From Haloarcula sebkhae (GTDB taxonomy: Archaea > Halobacteriota > Halobacteria > Halobacteriales > Haloarculaceae): DNA of 64,000 nt. Numbering within the stretch: the first letter of the stretch is position 1; every line of letters begins with the position of its first letter. Of this stretch, positions 42,267 to 51,319 are shown piece by piece. The position numbers and the translations under genes were made by a program. The stretch lies in NCBI RefSeq assembly GCF_014647415.1, contig NZ_BMPD01000002.1, forward strand, positions 214,324-278,323. The letters run 5' to 3'. The notes under the pieces are model-generated. The model was not told the DNA's origin. It saw only the letters and a list, made by a program, of their open reading frames with translations, and made no database searches.

Positions 42267-43583
42267 TCACTCCATAATCTCGGCGAGTCGGCGCTCGACC
42301 CGCTCGATGTTCTCTTCTAAGTCCTGAGCCATCCGGTGCTGGGTCTCGTTTGCGCCAGCCAGCTCGTCGATGGACTCGGACACCTCGGCAGCACGCTGGG
42401 CGATTTCGTCGATCATGCTAGCGATCTCTTCGGCGCTTGCAGCCTGGTCGTCCGTCGCCGCCGCGACTTCGCCGATACCCTGTTCTGTCTCTGAGGTCGC
42501 GTCGACGATGGCCTGCTGGTTGTCGAGCACCGTCTCTAAGTCAGTGAGCGCCTGCTGAATCGCGCCCGTCGTCTCCTCGACATTCTCGGCGGTGCTGTCG
42601 GCCATCTCTCGGACCTCCCCGACGATTCGCTCGACCTCGTCGGCGTGCTGTTTCGACTCGTCTGCCAGCTCTTTGATTTCGTCGGCGACGACCGCGAACC
42701 CGTCACTGTCGCTGTTGCTCCGTGCGGCTTCGATGTTGGCGTTTAGCGCCAGCATATTCGTCTGGTCCGCAATGTCGTTGATGACCTCGACGAACTCGTC
42801 GATTTCCTCGATGTGGCCGCGGAGCTCCGTCGAGTCCGACGCGACCTGTTCGGCGGACTCCGTCGCATCCTCGACGCGTTCGATTGTGTCCTCGGCCGTC
42901 TCGACGGATTCCTCGGCGAGTTCTCTGGCCTCGCCGCTCTGACTACTCACTTCCTCAGCGCTTGAGGCGATTTCCTCGACGGTCGCGCTGAACCCGGAGA
43001 CCTCGGACTGGACCTCATCGAGGTTGTCGGACTGCTCGCCTGCCATCTCCTTGATTTCGTCGGACTGCTCGGTAACGGCTGCGGCGGAGTCGCTGATTTC
43101 ACCGACCGCTGACTCGACGTCCGTCGCCATCTGTGACTGGAGGTTCTGGAGCGCCTCACGCTGTTCGACGATATCACTGAAATCGATCAGTAGCTCCAGC
43201 GCACCGATAGTGTCCCCACCAGGACCCCTGAGCGGGATTGCCACTGCCCGCGCGTGAGCCATCGTCCCGTCTGGCCGTTCGGCCGAGCGGAACTCACTTT
43301 CACAGACTGGCTCTCCCGTCCTGATGACCTCCTGAGCGAGCGTTTCGTCCTGCCCCTCTGTGCCAAACACGTCGTATGCGTTCATCCCGACCGCCTCGCT
43401 CGCCGGGAGCCCGAGCATCTGTCCAACCGTGTCGTTCCAGTGTGTGATATTAGCGTCTGTATCGACTACAAATGCCGCCTCCGGTATATCCTCAACAAGC
43501 GATTCGAACGTGTGAAGCCAGAACTCTCCGCTGTCGTCCACGGACTCCGGTAGCAGCCCGTCTTCGGATGCAGTTTTTGCCAT
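42267..43583 (-). CDS. Soluble PAS chemotaxis transducer (MCP)
   Basis: 438-aa methyl-accepting chemotaxis protein without membrane helices. A PAS domain (about 24-135: FVVDTDANITHWNDTVGQMLGL) is followed by a long coiled-coil signalling domain with the CheA/CheW tip NMLALNANIEAARSNSDSDGFAVVADEIKELA. The sensed signal is cytosolic, possibly redox or energy state. A TATA box GGTATATTA sits 27 bases before the ATG, with a palindrome TATCAGCTGATA (43629-43640) upstream of it. Confidence 0.92.
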   Translation of the reverse strand: MAKTASEDGLLPESVDDSGEFWLHTFESLVEDIPEAAFVVDTDANITHWNDTVGQMLGLPASEAVGMNAYDVFGTEGQDETLAQEVIRTGEPVCESEFRSAERPDGTMAHARAVAIPLRGPGGDTIGALELLIDFSDIVEQREALQNLQSQMATDVESAVGEISDSAAAVTEQSDEIKEMAGEQSDNLDEVQSEVSGFSATVEEIASSAEEVSSQSGEARELAEESVETAEDTIERVEDATESAEQVASDSTELRGHIEEIDEFVEVINDIADQTNMLALNANIEAARSNSDSDGFAVVADEIKELADESKQHADEVERIVGEVREMADSTAENVEETTGAIQQALTDLETVLDNQQAIVDATSETEQGIGEVAAATDDQAASAEEIASMIDEIAQRAAEVSESIDELAGANETQHRMAQDLEENIERVERRLAEIME

Positions 43584-43628
43584 TGTAAGACCTATCTTAG
43601 AAACTAATATACCGTTTTCGACTGATTA

Positions 43629-43640
43629 TATCAGCTGATA
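43629..43640 (-). promoter_or_regulatory. Palindrome upstream of the transducer promoter
   Basis: TATCAGCTGATA, a perfect 12-bp palindrome 46-57 bases before the transducer ATG and upstream of its TATA box, an activator-like position. The rest of the gap up to 43873 shows no gene I can support. Confidence 0.4.
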
Positions 43641-43876
43641 ACTGGTTTGAGCGAATCTCACCAGGAGCGAAGCTACAGAGCGACCAGTATAGCGGCGCTC
43701 ATGCAGACCACAATGACCGCGATACACACGGCTTCCCGATTCAACATTGAACAACTGCCGGGCCGAGAATCCGATGCGAGCGACAGCACGGCAGGAACGC
43801 TGTCAGGGACCGATATCCCGCAGAGAACAACCCGGTTTCGGCAGGTCTATACCGCCCGAGTTCATACTAATCGGTG

Positions 43877-44275
43877 ATGAGCATCGAGACCGATACCGCC
43901 GCTGATATCGACGGTGACCACGTCGAGGCGCTCGCTACAGAGTTCGGCGAAGCGATCGCCGATCTGCCGGTGTACCAGCGATTCAAGGAGACGAAAGACG
44001 CCGTCGAGAACCACGACGAGGCGCAGGCGGCCATCCAGGAGTTCGAGCAGATCCGTGAGGAGTTCATGCTCGCCCGCCAGACCGGTAATGCCTCTCAGGA
44101 AGACCTCCGAAAGGTCCAGCAGAAGCAGGAGGAACTCCACGACATCCCGGTAATGAGTGACTATCTGGAGGCCCAGAACGAACTCGAACTGCGCCTGCAG
44201 GAACTCAACGAGATCGTCTCCGAGGAACTGGCCGTCGACTTCGGCCAGAAAGCCGGCGGTTGCTGCGAGGACTGA
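43877..44275 (+). CDS. YlbF family protein
   Basis: 132-aa all-helical protein. VEALATEFGEAIADLPVYQRFKETKDAVENHDEAQAAI and the repeated heptad EEFMLARQTGNASQEDLRKVQQKQEEL fit the YlbF/YmcA family, which in bacteria modulates RNase Y and competence; the archaeal role is unknown. It ends GGCCED, with a vicinal cysteine pair that could bind metal or an Fe-S cluster. An ATG one codon earlier is an equal start. Confidence 0.82.
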   Translation: MSIETDTAADIDGDHVEALATEFGEAIADLPVYQRFKETKDAVENHDEAQAAIQEFEQIREEFMLARQTGNASQEDLRKVQQKQEELHDIPVMSDYLEAQNELELRLQELNEIVSEELAVDFGQKAGGCCED

Positions 44276-44388
44276 ACAGCGGTACTTCTCGCGGTCGTAC
44301 TCTTCGCCGACTCTGAAGCGGCCGGTCAGGACTGCCGATGCCGCCAACAGTTATCGCCAGTCAGTGACACACTCGACCGACTGGGCAG

Positions 44389-44838
44389 TTACTCCTCGAC
44401 TTCGGTTTTCACCACGACCGCCGGTCGCTCGGTCAGTCGAAGCACCTTGTCGGTGATGCTGCCGAGGAGACTCCGGTACTCCGCTGGCCGCCGCTTCGTC
44501 CCGAGGACGAGCAGGTCGACATCCGCCTCGTCGGCGGTCTCGATGATGGATTCGGCCGGTCGTCCGTGTTTCAGGGTCGTCGTCACGTCGACGCCGGATG
44601 CCTCTGCATCGGCCTCTATCCGGGCCAGCGTCTCCTGGCCTGTCTCTTCGAGGCCGTGCTCCGGTCCCTCCGATTCGTCGACGTACTCGTCGCCGCTGTA
44701 GGCCGTGTAGACGTCTTCGTCGACGACATACAGCGCATGGAGAACTGCGCCGTGTTCCGCTGCGAGGGCAATCGCGTGGGATTCGGCGTTGGTCGAGGCT
44801 TCTGTCCCATCTGAGGCGAGGAGGATGTGATCGTACAT
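44389..44838 (-). CDS. UspA-family universal stress protein
   Basis: 149 aa from ATG 44838 (MYDHILLASDGTEAS). The Usp fold is shown by the N-terminal ASDGTEAS and the C-terminal VLGTKRRPAEYRSLLGSITDKVLRLTERPAVVV, a version of the ATP-binding G-x2-G-x9-G-S/T motif. The frame is open upstream but without similarity. Cytosolic; role in stress is known only at family level. Confidence 0.9.
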   Translation of the reverse strand: MYDHILLASDGTEASTNAESHAIALAAEHGAVLHALYVVDEDVYTAYSGDEYVDESEGPEHGLEETGQETLARIEADAEASGVDVTTTLKHGRPAESIIETADEADVDLLVLGTKRRPAEYRSLLGSITDKVLRLTERPAVVVKTEVEE

Positions 44839-44951
44839 ACAGGTCGAATTTCTCTCAGGTAGGAAATAAACTGAGGGTTCCGTTCTCAGATAGCGGGAGA
44901 CGGCCTGGCGTCTTCGAAACATCTTAGCGACCGGGCGTGGCATCTTCCGAC

Positions 44952-45785
44952 ATGACAGTCGAATCTGACTGGGATGACTGGCTCCCGCGTGCGGTGGAGT
45001 CGGCGACGCCTGACGGACTGGCACTCTGGTATCTGGGTTGTAACGGCTTCATCCTGAAATCGAGCGGCGGGACGACCGTCTTCATCGACCCGTATCTCGG
45101 TACGGGCGACCCGCCGCGAACCGTTCGGATGGTCCCAGTGCCGTTCAACCCCGAGGACATCACCGAATGCGACGCGGTTCTGGGGACCCACGAACATACC
45201 GACCACGTTCACGGGCCGTCCCAGGCCCCGATTCTCGCTGGGACGGGCGCGGACTACTACACGACCGACAGCGGTCACGACGTCATCCGGGAGGAAGCGT
45301 GGCTGGAGAACTACGGCGTCACCGACGACCAGTTGCACGAGGTCACGGAGGGTGACACGCTCGAAATCGGCGACCTGACGATCCATGTCGAACCGGCCAA
45401 CGACCCCGACGCCGAGCATCCGGTGTCGTACGTGTTCGAACACGACTCCGGCACGTTCTTCCACGGCGGCGACGCCCGTCCCGGCGAGTTCGAACCCATC
45501 GGTGAGCGCTACGACATCGATGTCGGTGTCCTCGCGTTCGGGACCGTCGGGATGATCGACGACAAGGAGACCGGCGAACCCACGCGAACGCAGTGGTACA
45601 ACGACGAGAACATGATTATCGAAGCCGCGAACGAACTCCAGCTTGACACCCTCGTCCCGACCCACTGGGATATGTGGAAGGGGATGACGACGGAGCCGAC
45701 CGTCCTGCACAACCACGCCAACAGCTTCGCGTATCCCTCGACGCTTTCAATTGTTGAAATCGGCGACCGGTACGATCTCGACTGA
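44952..45785 (+). CDS. MBL-fold metal-dependent hydrolase (UlaG-like)
   Basis: 277-aa metallo-beta-lactamase-fold enzyme with the zinc motif GTHEHTDHVHG and later HGGDARPGEFEPIG, ending in a PTHWDMWKG ligand region. The order resembles UlaG, the L-ascorbate-6-phosphate lactonase, and the FIDPYLGTGD segment is typical of that branch. Substrate is uncertain. ATG 44952 is preferred to an upstream GTG (44937), which adds five residues. Confidence 0.8.
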   Translation: MTVESDWDDWLPRAVESATPDGLALWYLGCNGFILKSSGGTTVFIDPYLGTGDPPRTVRMVPVPFNPEDITECDAVLGTHEHTDHVHGPSQAPILAGTGADYYTTDSGHDVIREEAWLENYGVTDDQLHEVTEGDTLEIGDLTIHVEPANDPDAEHPVSYVFEHDSGTFFHGGDARPGEFEPIGERYDIDVGVLAFGTVGMIDDKETGEPTRTQWYNDENMIIEAANELQLDTLVPTHWDMWKGMTTEPTVLHNHANSFAYPSTLSIVEIGDRYDLD

Positions 45786-45916
45786 AAACGACTCGCCAGT
45801 ACCACACGGGCGGACTGTCCGTCTTTGCTGGCTCACGTCCTGCTCGTGTTACTGAGGTTACGTCTCTAGATTATATTAATTAGTATAGTATAGAAAAAAG
45901 GTGTAAATGTTGGTCA

Positions 45917-45933
45917 GGTACGTACCTTTAATA
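45917..45933 (+). promoter_or_regulatory. Promoter with GGTACGTACC palindrome
   Basis: GGTACGTACC (45917-45926) abuts a TATA-like CTTTAATA (45926-45933) which is 24-31 bases before the ATG at 45957. The palindrome covers the BRE region, fit for an activator or blocker of TFB. Upstream (45874-45898) is a very AT-rich stretch. Confidence 0.45.
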
Positions 45934-45956
45934 CTATTGCTGAGACCATACAGACC

Positions 45957-47060
45957 ATGAGCAATTCGCAAGCCTACGACGAAGTCACTGTCGCCGCAGA
46001 TGGCGTGACAGTGACCAAGCGGTTCGAGGCGGACGAGTTCCCCGTACCCGCGATAGCGTTCAATCTCACTTCGCGACGGTCTGTTGCGGTGACAGTCAGG
46101 TTAGTCGACACCGTTCCAGAAGACGTAGCGGTCGAGGATCTGGGCTTCCACCCCGAGTACGGCAGTGAGTACTGGGACATCAACGAAAACCGGATCGCCT
46201 TCGAGAAAGAACTCGAACCCGAAGCCGACTACACGACCGTCTACGGTATCCGTGCGACGGGCACCGACGACGTCGAGAAGTTCCTGACGGAACCAAAAAT
46301 CGAGAGTGTGGACCCACCCCTGGACGAGGACGAGGAGGACCTCGTCGGTGGGGGCGACGAGGCTGTTCGGGACGTCATCGCCGGTGACGCCGACAGCGTT
46401 CCCGGCCTCGAAGACGATAACGACGAAGACATCGAGACGCTGGACCTCTCTGACCCGAACAACCCGGACTCAAGCGTCGAAGCACCCGAAGAGAGCAACG
46501 CTGCGCCGGCAGATTCCGAGGTCCAATCCGGCGCAGTCGTCGCGACGATGGCACAGGAAATCCGCGACCAGAACGTCTCCCCCGAAGACGTGAAGCTCCT
46601 CAAGCGTGCGCTCGACGCCGTCTCCGAAGATGACAACGACAGTGACACCGGCGGCGTCAACGACGCCCGGATCCAGCGCATCCAGAGCGATGTCGCAGAC
46701 CTCCGTGCGTACACCGATGCCCTCGAAGAGTTCCTTGAAGAGAACGGTACCGGCGAGGATATGATTCAGGAGTTCGGCGAGCGCCTCGACTCCTTCGAAG
46801 AGGCTCTGGAGGGTTTCCAGGACGAAGTCCAGTCGGCGACAGACACAGCCACTTCGGCCTCCGATCAGGTCGACGACCTTTCCGAGGAAGTCGAGAGCGT
46901 CGAAGGCCAGCTCGACGATCTCGAAGACGATATCGAAGCCGTCCGCGAGGAGATAGACGAGGGTGACCTCGCAGAGCGGATCGACGAGACCGAATCGGAG
47001 ATCGAGGAGCTCAAACAGTGGCGCGAACAGCTATCGTCGGTTATCGGCGGCGGCGACTAA
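45957..47060 (+). CDS. Coiled-coil acidic protein, unknown function
   Basis: 367 aa. The first 110 residues form a beta-rich domain (YDEVTVAADGVTVTKRFEAD, SVAVTVRLVDTVPEDV, WDINENRIAFEKELEP) with an immunoglobulin-like look. An acidic linker follows (about 120-190). The last 180 residues are a long coiled coil with heptads (SDVADLRAYTDALEEFLEENG; VDDLSEEVESVEGQLDDLEDDI). There is no signal peptide. I know of similar haloarchaeal proteins without function. The next gene follows after 39 bases, probably in one transcript. Confidence 0.75.
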   Translation: MSNSQAYDEVTVAADGVTVTKRFEADEFPVPAIAFNLTSRRSVAVTVRLVDTVPEDVAVEDLGFHPEYGSEYWDINENRIAFEKELEPEADYTTVYGIRATGTDDVEKFLTEPKIESVDPPLDEDEEDLVGGGDEAVRDVIAGDADSVPGLEDDNDEDIETLDLSDPNNPDSSVEAPEESNAAPADSEVQSGAVVATMAQEIRDQNVSPEDVKLLKRALDAVSEDDNDSDTGGVNDARIQRIQSDVADLRAYTDALEEFLEENGTGEDMIQEFGERLDSFEEALEGFQDEVQSATDTATSASDQVDDLSEEVESVEGQLDDLEDDIEAVREEIDEGDLAERIDETESEIEELKQWREQLSSVIGGGD

Positions 47061-47099
47061 CCGAACTCGTTTTACCGATCCCCCGTCTGTGCCTGCATA

Positions 47100-47996
47100 A
47101 TGACGACGACGAGAGTGGCCGTTCCGCGAAAGGGCCGGCCTCTCGAAGCAGTGCTGGAGCGACTCGCCGGACGCACGGGGACGACCGACCTGGCCGACGA
47201 GATCATCTCGACGCTTCGCTACGAGAAGGCCGTCACAAAGGGCAAACAGGACGCGGTCGCCGACGTGTACCATCGCATCAGCGACTACTCCTCGCTCGAT
47301 ACGCCATACGAGCCGGAATACACGCTGCTCCGTGACGACCGCGACGGGATGCCCCGACGAATCGTCTTCGACAGCGTTACTGTGCCGACCGAATACGGGG
47401 ATGTCCAGCTGGTCGGCCGCGAGGAACCGTTTCGGGCGCTCCGGACCCACGAGTTCGCGCTCGGGTTCGACAGCGCCGACCTCGTGCTCGAAGAAGTTGT
47501 CCAGCTTCGGGACGAGCCGCTGACCGCCATCCACGAAATCAACGACCGTATCGACCCGCTGGACACTGACGTGCGGGTCGTGACCGGGCTGGGCGATACG
47601 GTGTACCACACGCTCCTGGCGACGCCGGAGGTCATGGACTCACAGGATGGGCCCCTCGACCGGACTTTCGTCACCAACTACGAGGGCGAACTCTGTATCT
47701 CACCGCGGTACGAGCGGCTCGTCGAAGCCGTTCTCGGGACGAGTGCGCTCGACGGCGTCTCCTTTACGTATCCCATGGAGGGTGGTGAAGAGGAAGCAGA
47801 CATCGCGGCGACCGGCCTCGGCGTCTACCTCACCGTCACGGGGTCGACTGCTCGCGATCACGGCCTCGAACTCGGCGAGCAGTTGTTCCCCAGCGAGACT
47901 GTCCTTCTGGAAAACGCCCACGAGCGTACTGAGACGACGGAACAGGTCGCCAGTCTGTTCGAAGAGCCAGAAGAAACAGCGCTGCAGTCGATTTAG
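47100..47996 (+). CDS. Protein of unknown function with HisG-like N-terminus
   Basis: 298 aa. The start TTRVAVPRKGRPLEAVLERLAG resembles the opening strand-loop of ATP phosphoribosyltransferase HisG, and DVQLVGREEPFRALRTHEFALGFDSADLVLEE parallels its domain with a periplasmic-binding-protein-like fold. The rest does not match well enough to assign catalysis; no clear PRPP loop is seen. It may be a binding or regulatory relative. It follows the coiled-coil gene by 39 bases and converges on nosY. Confidence 0.6.
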   Translation: MTTTRVAVPRKGRPLEAVLERLAGRTGTTDLADEIISTLRYEKAVTKGKQDAVADVYHRISDYSSLDTPYEPEYTLLRDDRDGMPRRIVFDSVTVPTEYGDVQLVGREEPFRALRTHEFALGFDSADLVLEEVVQLRDEPLTAIHEINDRIDPLDTDVRVVTGLGDTVYHTLLATPEVMDSQDGPLDRTFVTNYEGELCISPRYERLVEAVLGTSALDGVSFTYPMEGGEEEADIAATGLGVYLTVTGSTARDHGLELGEQLFPSETVLLENAHERTETTEQVASLFEEPEETALQSI

Positions 47997-47998
47997 CT

Positions 47999-48943
47999 TC
48001 AGAGACGCCGCCGCTGGATGAGTTTCGCAGCGACGCCGACAGGTACGACGACCCATGCTAGGAGCCCCGCAACGACCATCGGCGGGGTCAGCCCGGCCTG
48101 TGCCAGCACGCTACCGAAGCCACCGGCGACCACGTCCACCTGCGAGAGCGCGAGCACGCGGAAGCAGTCCACAGGGTTGAGCAGTATCGCCGCGGCGATA
48201 GCGCCGGACCCGAGGTCGAACCCTGCGACCGCCCCGAGCGCGATCAGGTCGTGCAACAGCGCGACCCACAGCCAGATGGCCAGTACGGCACCGAGTGCGT
48301 GTGTTTTGGTCTGAGCGACCGTCGAGACTAACACCGCCACGCCCAGCATCGCACAGGCGGTCAGCACCGCTGCGAGGGCGACCGCCGCGTACTGGCCGAC
48401 GCTGGCGAGACCAATGTATCGGACGGTCAACAGTGCGCCGGGAACGAAGCCGAGCAACATCGCGCCGGACAGCACCGCCGCCCGGCCGATAGCAGTGCCG
48501 ACGACGACACGGCCTTTCGTCACCGGGAGCGCGAGCATGAGCTCCAGCGACCCGCGCTCGTCGGCCCCGACGATGGCGTCGTAGCCGACCGCCAGCGCCG
48601 TCAGCGGCACGAGGTAGACGCCAAGTTCGGCGATAGTCGCGATCACCGCGTCGAAGCGACCCGGGCCAACCGAACTCGCGCCGAACTGGACAACTGCGGT
48701 CGTAAAGAGGCCGAACAGCAGCGCTACGCCGAATGCCCACCGGCACCGGACGGCTAGCCGGTACTCCCGGCGAGCGATCGTGAGCAGGCTGCTGTCGGCG
48801 AGCCGAGCAAGCGTCGATTCGTCGGCCGCGTCCGTCGCCGTCCCCGTCTCGGTTCCGCCATCGTGCAACCGGGTAGCTGGAGTGTCGGCCGCGACAACGC
48901 CGCCGTCCGGGGTCGGATCTGTCGAGGAGTCAGCCTCGCTCAT
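47999..48943 (-). CDS. nosY: NosY-type ABC-2 permease
   Basis: 314-aa membrane protein with six main helices and an acidic N-terminus. ALTALAVGYDAIVGADERGSLELMLALPVTKGRVVVGTAIGR is the ABC-2 permease segment also found in NosY. With NosF it is thought to supply a sulfur species for the CuZ site of N2O reductase. Its ATG overlaps the stop of nosF by four bases (48940-48943). It is last in the operon. Confidence 0.85.
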   Translation of the reverse strand: MSEADSSTDPTPDGGVVAADTPATRLHDGGTETGTATDAADESTLARLADSSLLTIARREYRLAVRCRWAFGVALLFGLFTTAVVQFGASSVGPGRFDAVIATIAELGVYLVPLTALAVGYDAIVGADERGSLELMLALPVTKGRVVVGTAIGRAAVLSGAMLLGFVPGALLTVRYIGLASVGQYAAVALAAVLTACAMLGVAVLVSTVAQTKTHALGAVLAIWLWVALLHDLIALGAVAGFDLGSGAIAAAILLNPVDCFRVLALSQVDVVAGGFGSVLAQAGLTPPMVVAGLLAWVVVPVGVAAKLIQRRRL

Positions 48944-49947
48944 GCCGGCTCACCTCTCGAGTCCTCGGTCGCCGCCTCCGCAGCCGCTGTCGCCGCTGTG
49001 CCGTCGGAGCCGGAGCCATCGCCGCCATCCGCCCTGACGGCCTCGTGGAACGCGGCCTCAAGGCCGGGTTCCCGGACCTCGAAGCGGTCGATGTCGTACC
49101 CCTCACCGACGGCGGTTAGCAGGTCGTAGGCGTCGGTCGGGGCGGCGGTGACAGTCAGGTCGACGCCGGCACGGCTGACACTCGATGCACCCTCGTGGTC
49201 GCGAAGCATGCCTGCCACATCGCTCGCAGCCGCCTCGGATGCCAGCGACAGCGACACTGTCACCTCGTCGGCGGCGGCGCGGCGAAGCTCTTCGACCGGG
49301 CCCGCAGTCGCCACCTGTCCGTCAGCGATGATGACTGCCTCCGAGCAGAGCCGCTGAATCTCCCCGAGCGCGTGCGAGGAGAAGACGATTGTCACGTCCG
49401 TCTCCGACGCCAGGGACTCCACGACCTCGTGGAACGCCCGGATACCGTCGGGGTCGAGCCCCGCGGTCGGTTCATCGAGTATCAGCACGGCCGGCTCACC
49501 GACGAGCGCCGTGCCGAGGCCGAGCCGGCGGTTCATCCCGTTGGAGTAGCCGCCGACCCGGCGGTCCGCGGCGTCGGCGAGTCCGACAGTGTGCAGGATG
49601 CGCTCGACGTGGTGGTCTCTGTCTCCCCGGGGCACCGAGCGCATCCGGGCATGGAAACTGAGTATCTCGCGGCCAGTCAGGCTCGGCGGGAAGCCGGCGT
49701 GTTCCGGCAGGTAGCGCACCCGCTCGCGAACGGCGGTCCCGTTGGTCGGGTCCGCGCCGGCGACGGAGACGCTGCCATCGTCCGGCCGGTTCAGCCCGAC
49801 CAACAGTTTGAACAGCGTCGTCTTGCCGGCCCCGTTCGTGCCAAACACGCCGAGGGTGGCCCCCTGCTCGACAGACAGACTCAGTCCATCAAGCGCCTGC
49901 ACATCGCCGTAGGCTTTCGATACGTCGTCGACGTCAATCACGTTCAT
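48940..49947 (-). CDS. nosF: NosF-type ABC ATPase
   Basis: 335-aa ABC ATPase from ATG 49947 (MNVIDVDDVSKAYG). Walker A GTNGAGKTT, signature YSNGMNRRLGLG (a variant of LSGGQ), Walker B AVLILDEPTAGLD and the switch His in VFSSHALG. The last 100 residues form an accessory domain with an Ala/Gly-rich tail. It energises NosY. The start lies within the end of nosD (14-base overlap), confirming tight coupling. Confidence 0.87.
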   Translation of the reverse strand: MNVIDVDDVSKAYGDVQALDGLSLSVEQGATLGVFGTNGAGKTTLFKLLVGLNRPDDGSVSVAGADPTNGTAVRERVRYLPEHAGFPPSLTGREILSFHARMRSVPRGDRDHHVERILHTVGLADAADRRVGGYSNGMNRRLGLGTALVGEPAVLILDEPTAGLDPDGIRAFHEVVESLASETDVTIVFSSHALGEIQRLCSEAVIIADGQVATAGPVEELRRAAADEVTVSLSLASEAAASDVAGMLRDHEGASSVSRAGVDLTVTAAPTDAYDLLTAVGEGYDIDRFEVREPGLEAAFHEAVRADGGDGSGSDGTAATAAAEAATEDSRGEPA

Positions 49948-51319
49948 AGTAGCTCCTCCAGTTCTCGTGGGGTGGTTCGGTGAGCGGGCGGGCATCGACG
50001 ACGCCGGGCGACTTGACCACAGGCACGGACGACTCGGCCAGCCGAACGGCGTCGAAGGCCGGGCTACTGGCGAACACCCGCGCGGCGGGCTTTTTTGCGG
50101 TTACCTGCTGGACGGTCCCAGCGGGCTGGTAGCGGGTGTCGCCGATACTATCGTCGTCAACATCCGTCGGGTTCGCCCGGGACCAGTAGTTCCCGACGCT
50201 CTCGTTCCAGTGAACTTGGTCGCCCATGACCGCGAGCACCGGCCTGTCGTTGCGGATGAAACTGTTCTTGGTCACGGTTTCGTCGTTGCTACCGGCGGCG
50301 ATGTGGACGCCGATGTCGTTACCGACGACGAGGTTCCCGACGATGCGGTTGCTGACGGAGTTGTAGATAAACAGCCCGTTCTCGTTGTTGACGAGGTGGT
50401 TACCGCGGATGTCCGTGTCGTCGATACTCTTGACGAGGATGCCGTGGCCGGACTGGCCGCTGTTGTTGACCGCGACGTTGTCCTCGATGACGAGGTGTTT
50501 CGACACCATCAGCGCGTACCCGACGTCGTTGTCGAAAGCGGTGTTGTCCCGCAGGTGGCAGTCGTCGGAGTACATGTAGTGGACACCGTACCGGAGGTCC
50601 CACATGGTGTTACCGGTCGCGTTCACGTCCTTGGCCCAGTTGAAATAGAGCCCGTCCCGAACAGTGGTGATGTCGTTGTTCCGGATGACGCTGTCCTCGG
50701 TCTTCCAGATCTGGATGCCATTGCCGCGCTTGGTCAACTGCGTAATCTCCTCGCGGCCGACGATGGTGTTGTTGCGGATCTCGGCGTCGTCGACGCCGTC
50801 GAGCCAGATGCCGAAGGTCATATCGGTCACGCGGCTGTCGCGAACCGTGACGTCGCTGGCGTTGACGAATATCGCGGCGTCATTCGTTGCGGTGTCGTAA
50901 CCGCTGTTGCGGACCCAGAGGTCCGCCACGGTGACGCCCTGCGCTTCGATGGCGAGCACATCGCCTGCGCCGTCGCCATGTAGCAGCGTCGACCCGGGAC
51001 CGCTCCCGGACAGCGTGACGTTCGGCGTCGTCACGACGAGGGTCTCGTCGAAGCGACCGTCGAGCGTGACGGTGTCGCCGGGGTCCGCGGCATCGACCGC
51101 TGCCTGCGCGCTGTCGTACGTTTCACTATCGACCGTCGCGGTGCCGTCGGCCGACGGGGCAGTGAACGAGTCGGTGTCAGGCACGTCGGGATCGAAGGCG
51201 AGGTCGTCGCTGCCGGTCGGGCCGGCACTGGCCATCCCGACAGCCACGACCGACAGCACGAGCAGAGCCGCGGTACCGATGGCGAACACACGCTCGAAAT
51301 CGTGGGACAGTGGGCTCAT
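49934..51319 (-). CDS. nosD: NosD, nitrous oxide reductase maturation protein
   Basis: 461-aa exported protein with an N-terminal hydrophobic signal (RVFAIGTAALLVLSVVAVGMASA) and a parallel beta-helix of NosD/CASH repeats: NASDVTVRDSRVTDM, GVDDAEIRNNTIVG, MVSKHLVIEDNVAVNNSGQ and GNHLVNNENGLFIYNS are the rungs. NosD works outside the membrane in CuZ assembly with NosF and NosY. It overlaps the gene upstream by four bases. Confidence 0.9.
   Translation of the reverse strand: MSPLSHDFERVFAIGTAALLVLSVVAVGMASAGPTGSDDLAFDPDVPDTDSFTAPSADGTATVDSETYDSAQAAVDAADPGDTVTLDGRFDETLVVTTPNVTLSGSGPGSTLLHGDGAGDVLAIEAQGVTVADLWVRNSGYDTATNDAAIFVNASDVTVRDSRVTDMTFGIWLDGVDDAEIRNNTIVGREEITQLTKRGNGIQIWKTEDSVIRNNDITTVRDGLYFNWAKDVNATGNTMWDLRYGVHYMYSDDCHLRDNTAFDNDVGYALMVSKHLVIEDNVAVNNSGQSGHGILVKSIDDTDIRGNHLVNNENGLFIYNSVSNRIVGNLVVGNDIGVHIAAGSNDETVTKNSFIRNDRPVLAVMGDQVHWNESVGNYWSRANPTDVDDDSIGDTRYQPAGTVQQVTAKKPAARVFASSPAFDAVRLAESSVPVVKSPGVVDARPLTEPPHENWRSYYERD

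Noticed and set aside
43647-43877. 76-codon plus-strand frame before the YlbF gene
   Set aside because: No promoter or domain; Ser/Thr/Arg-rich sequence typical of noise.
49967-50983. Val/Asp-rich 338-codon frame opposite nosD
   Set aside because: Its composition mirrors the NosD beta-helix repeats read on the wrong strand.
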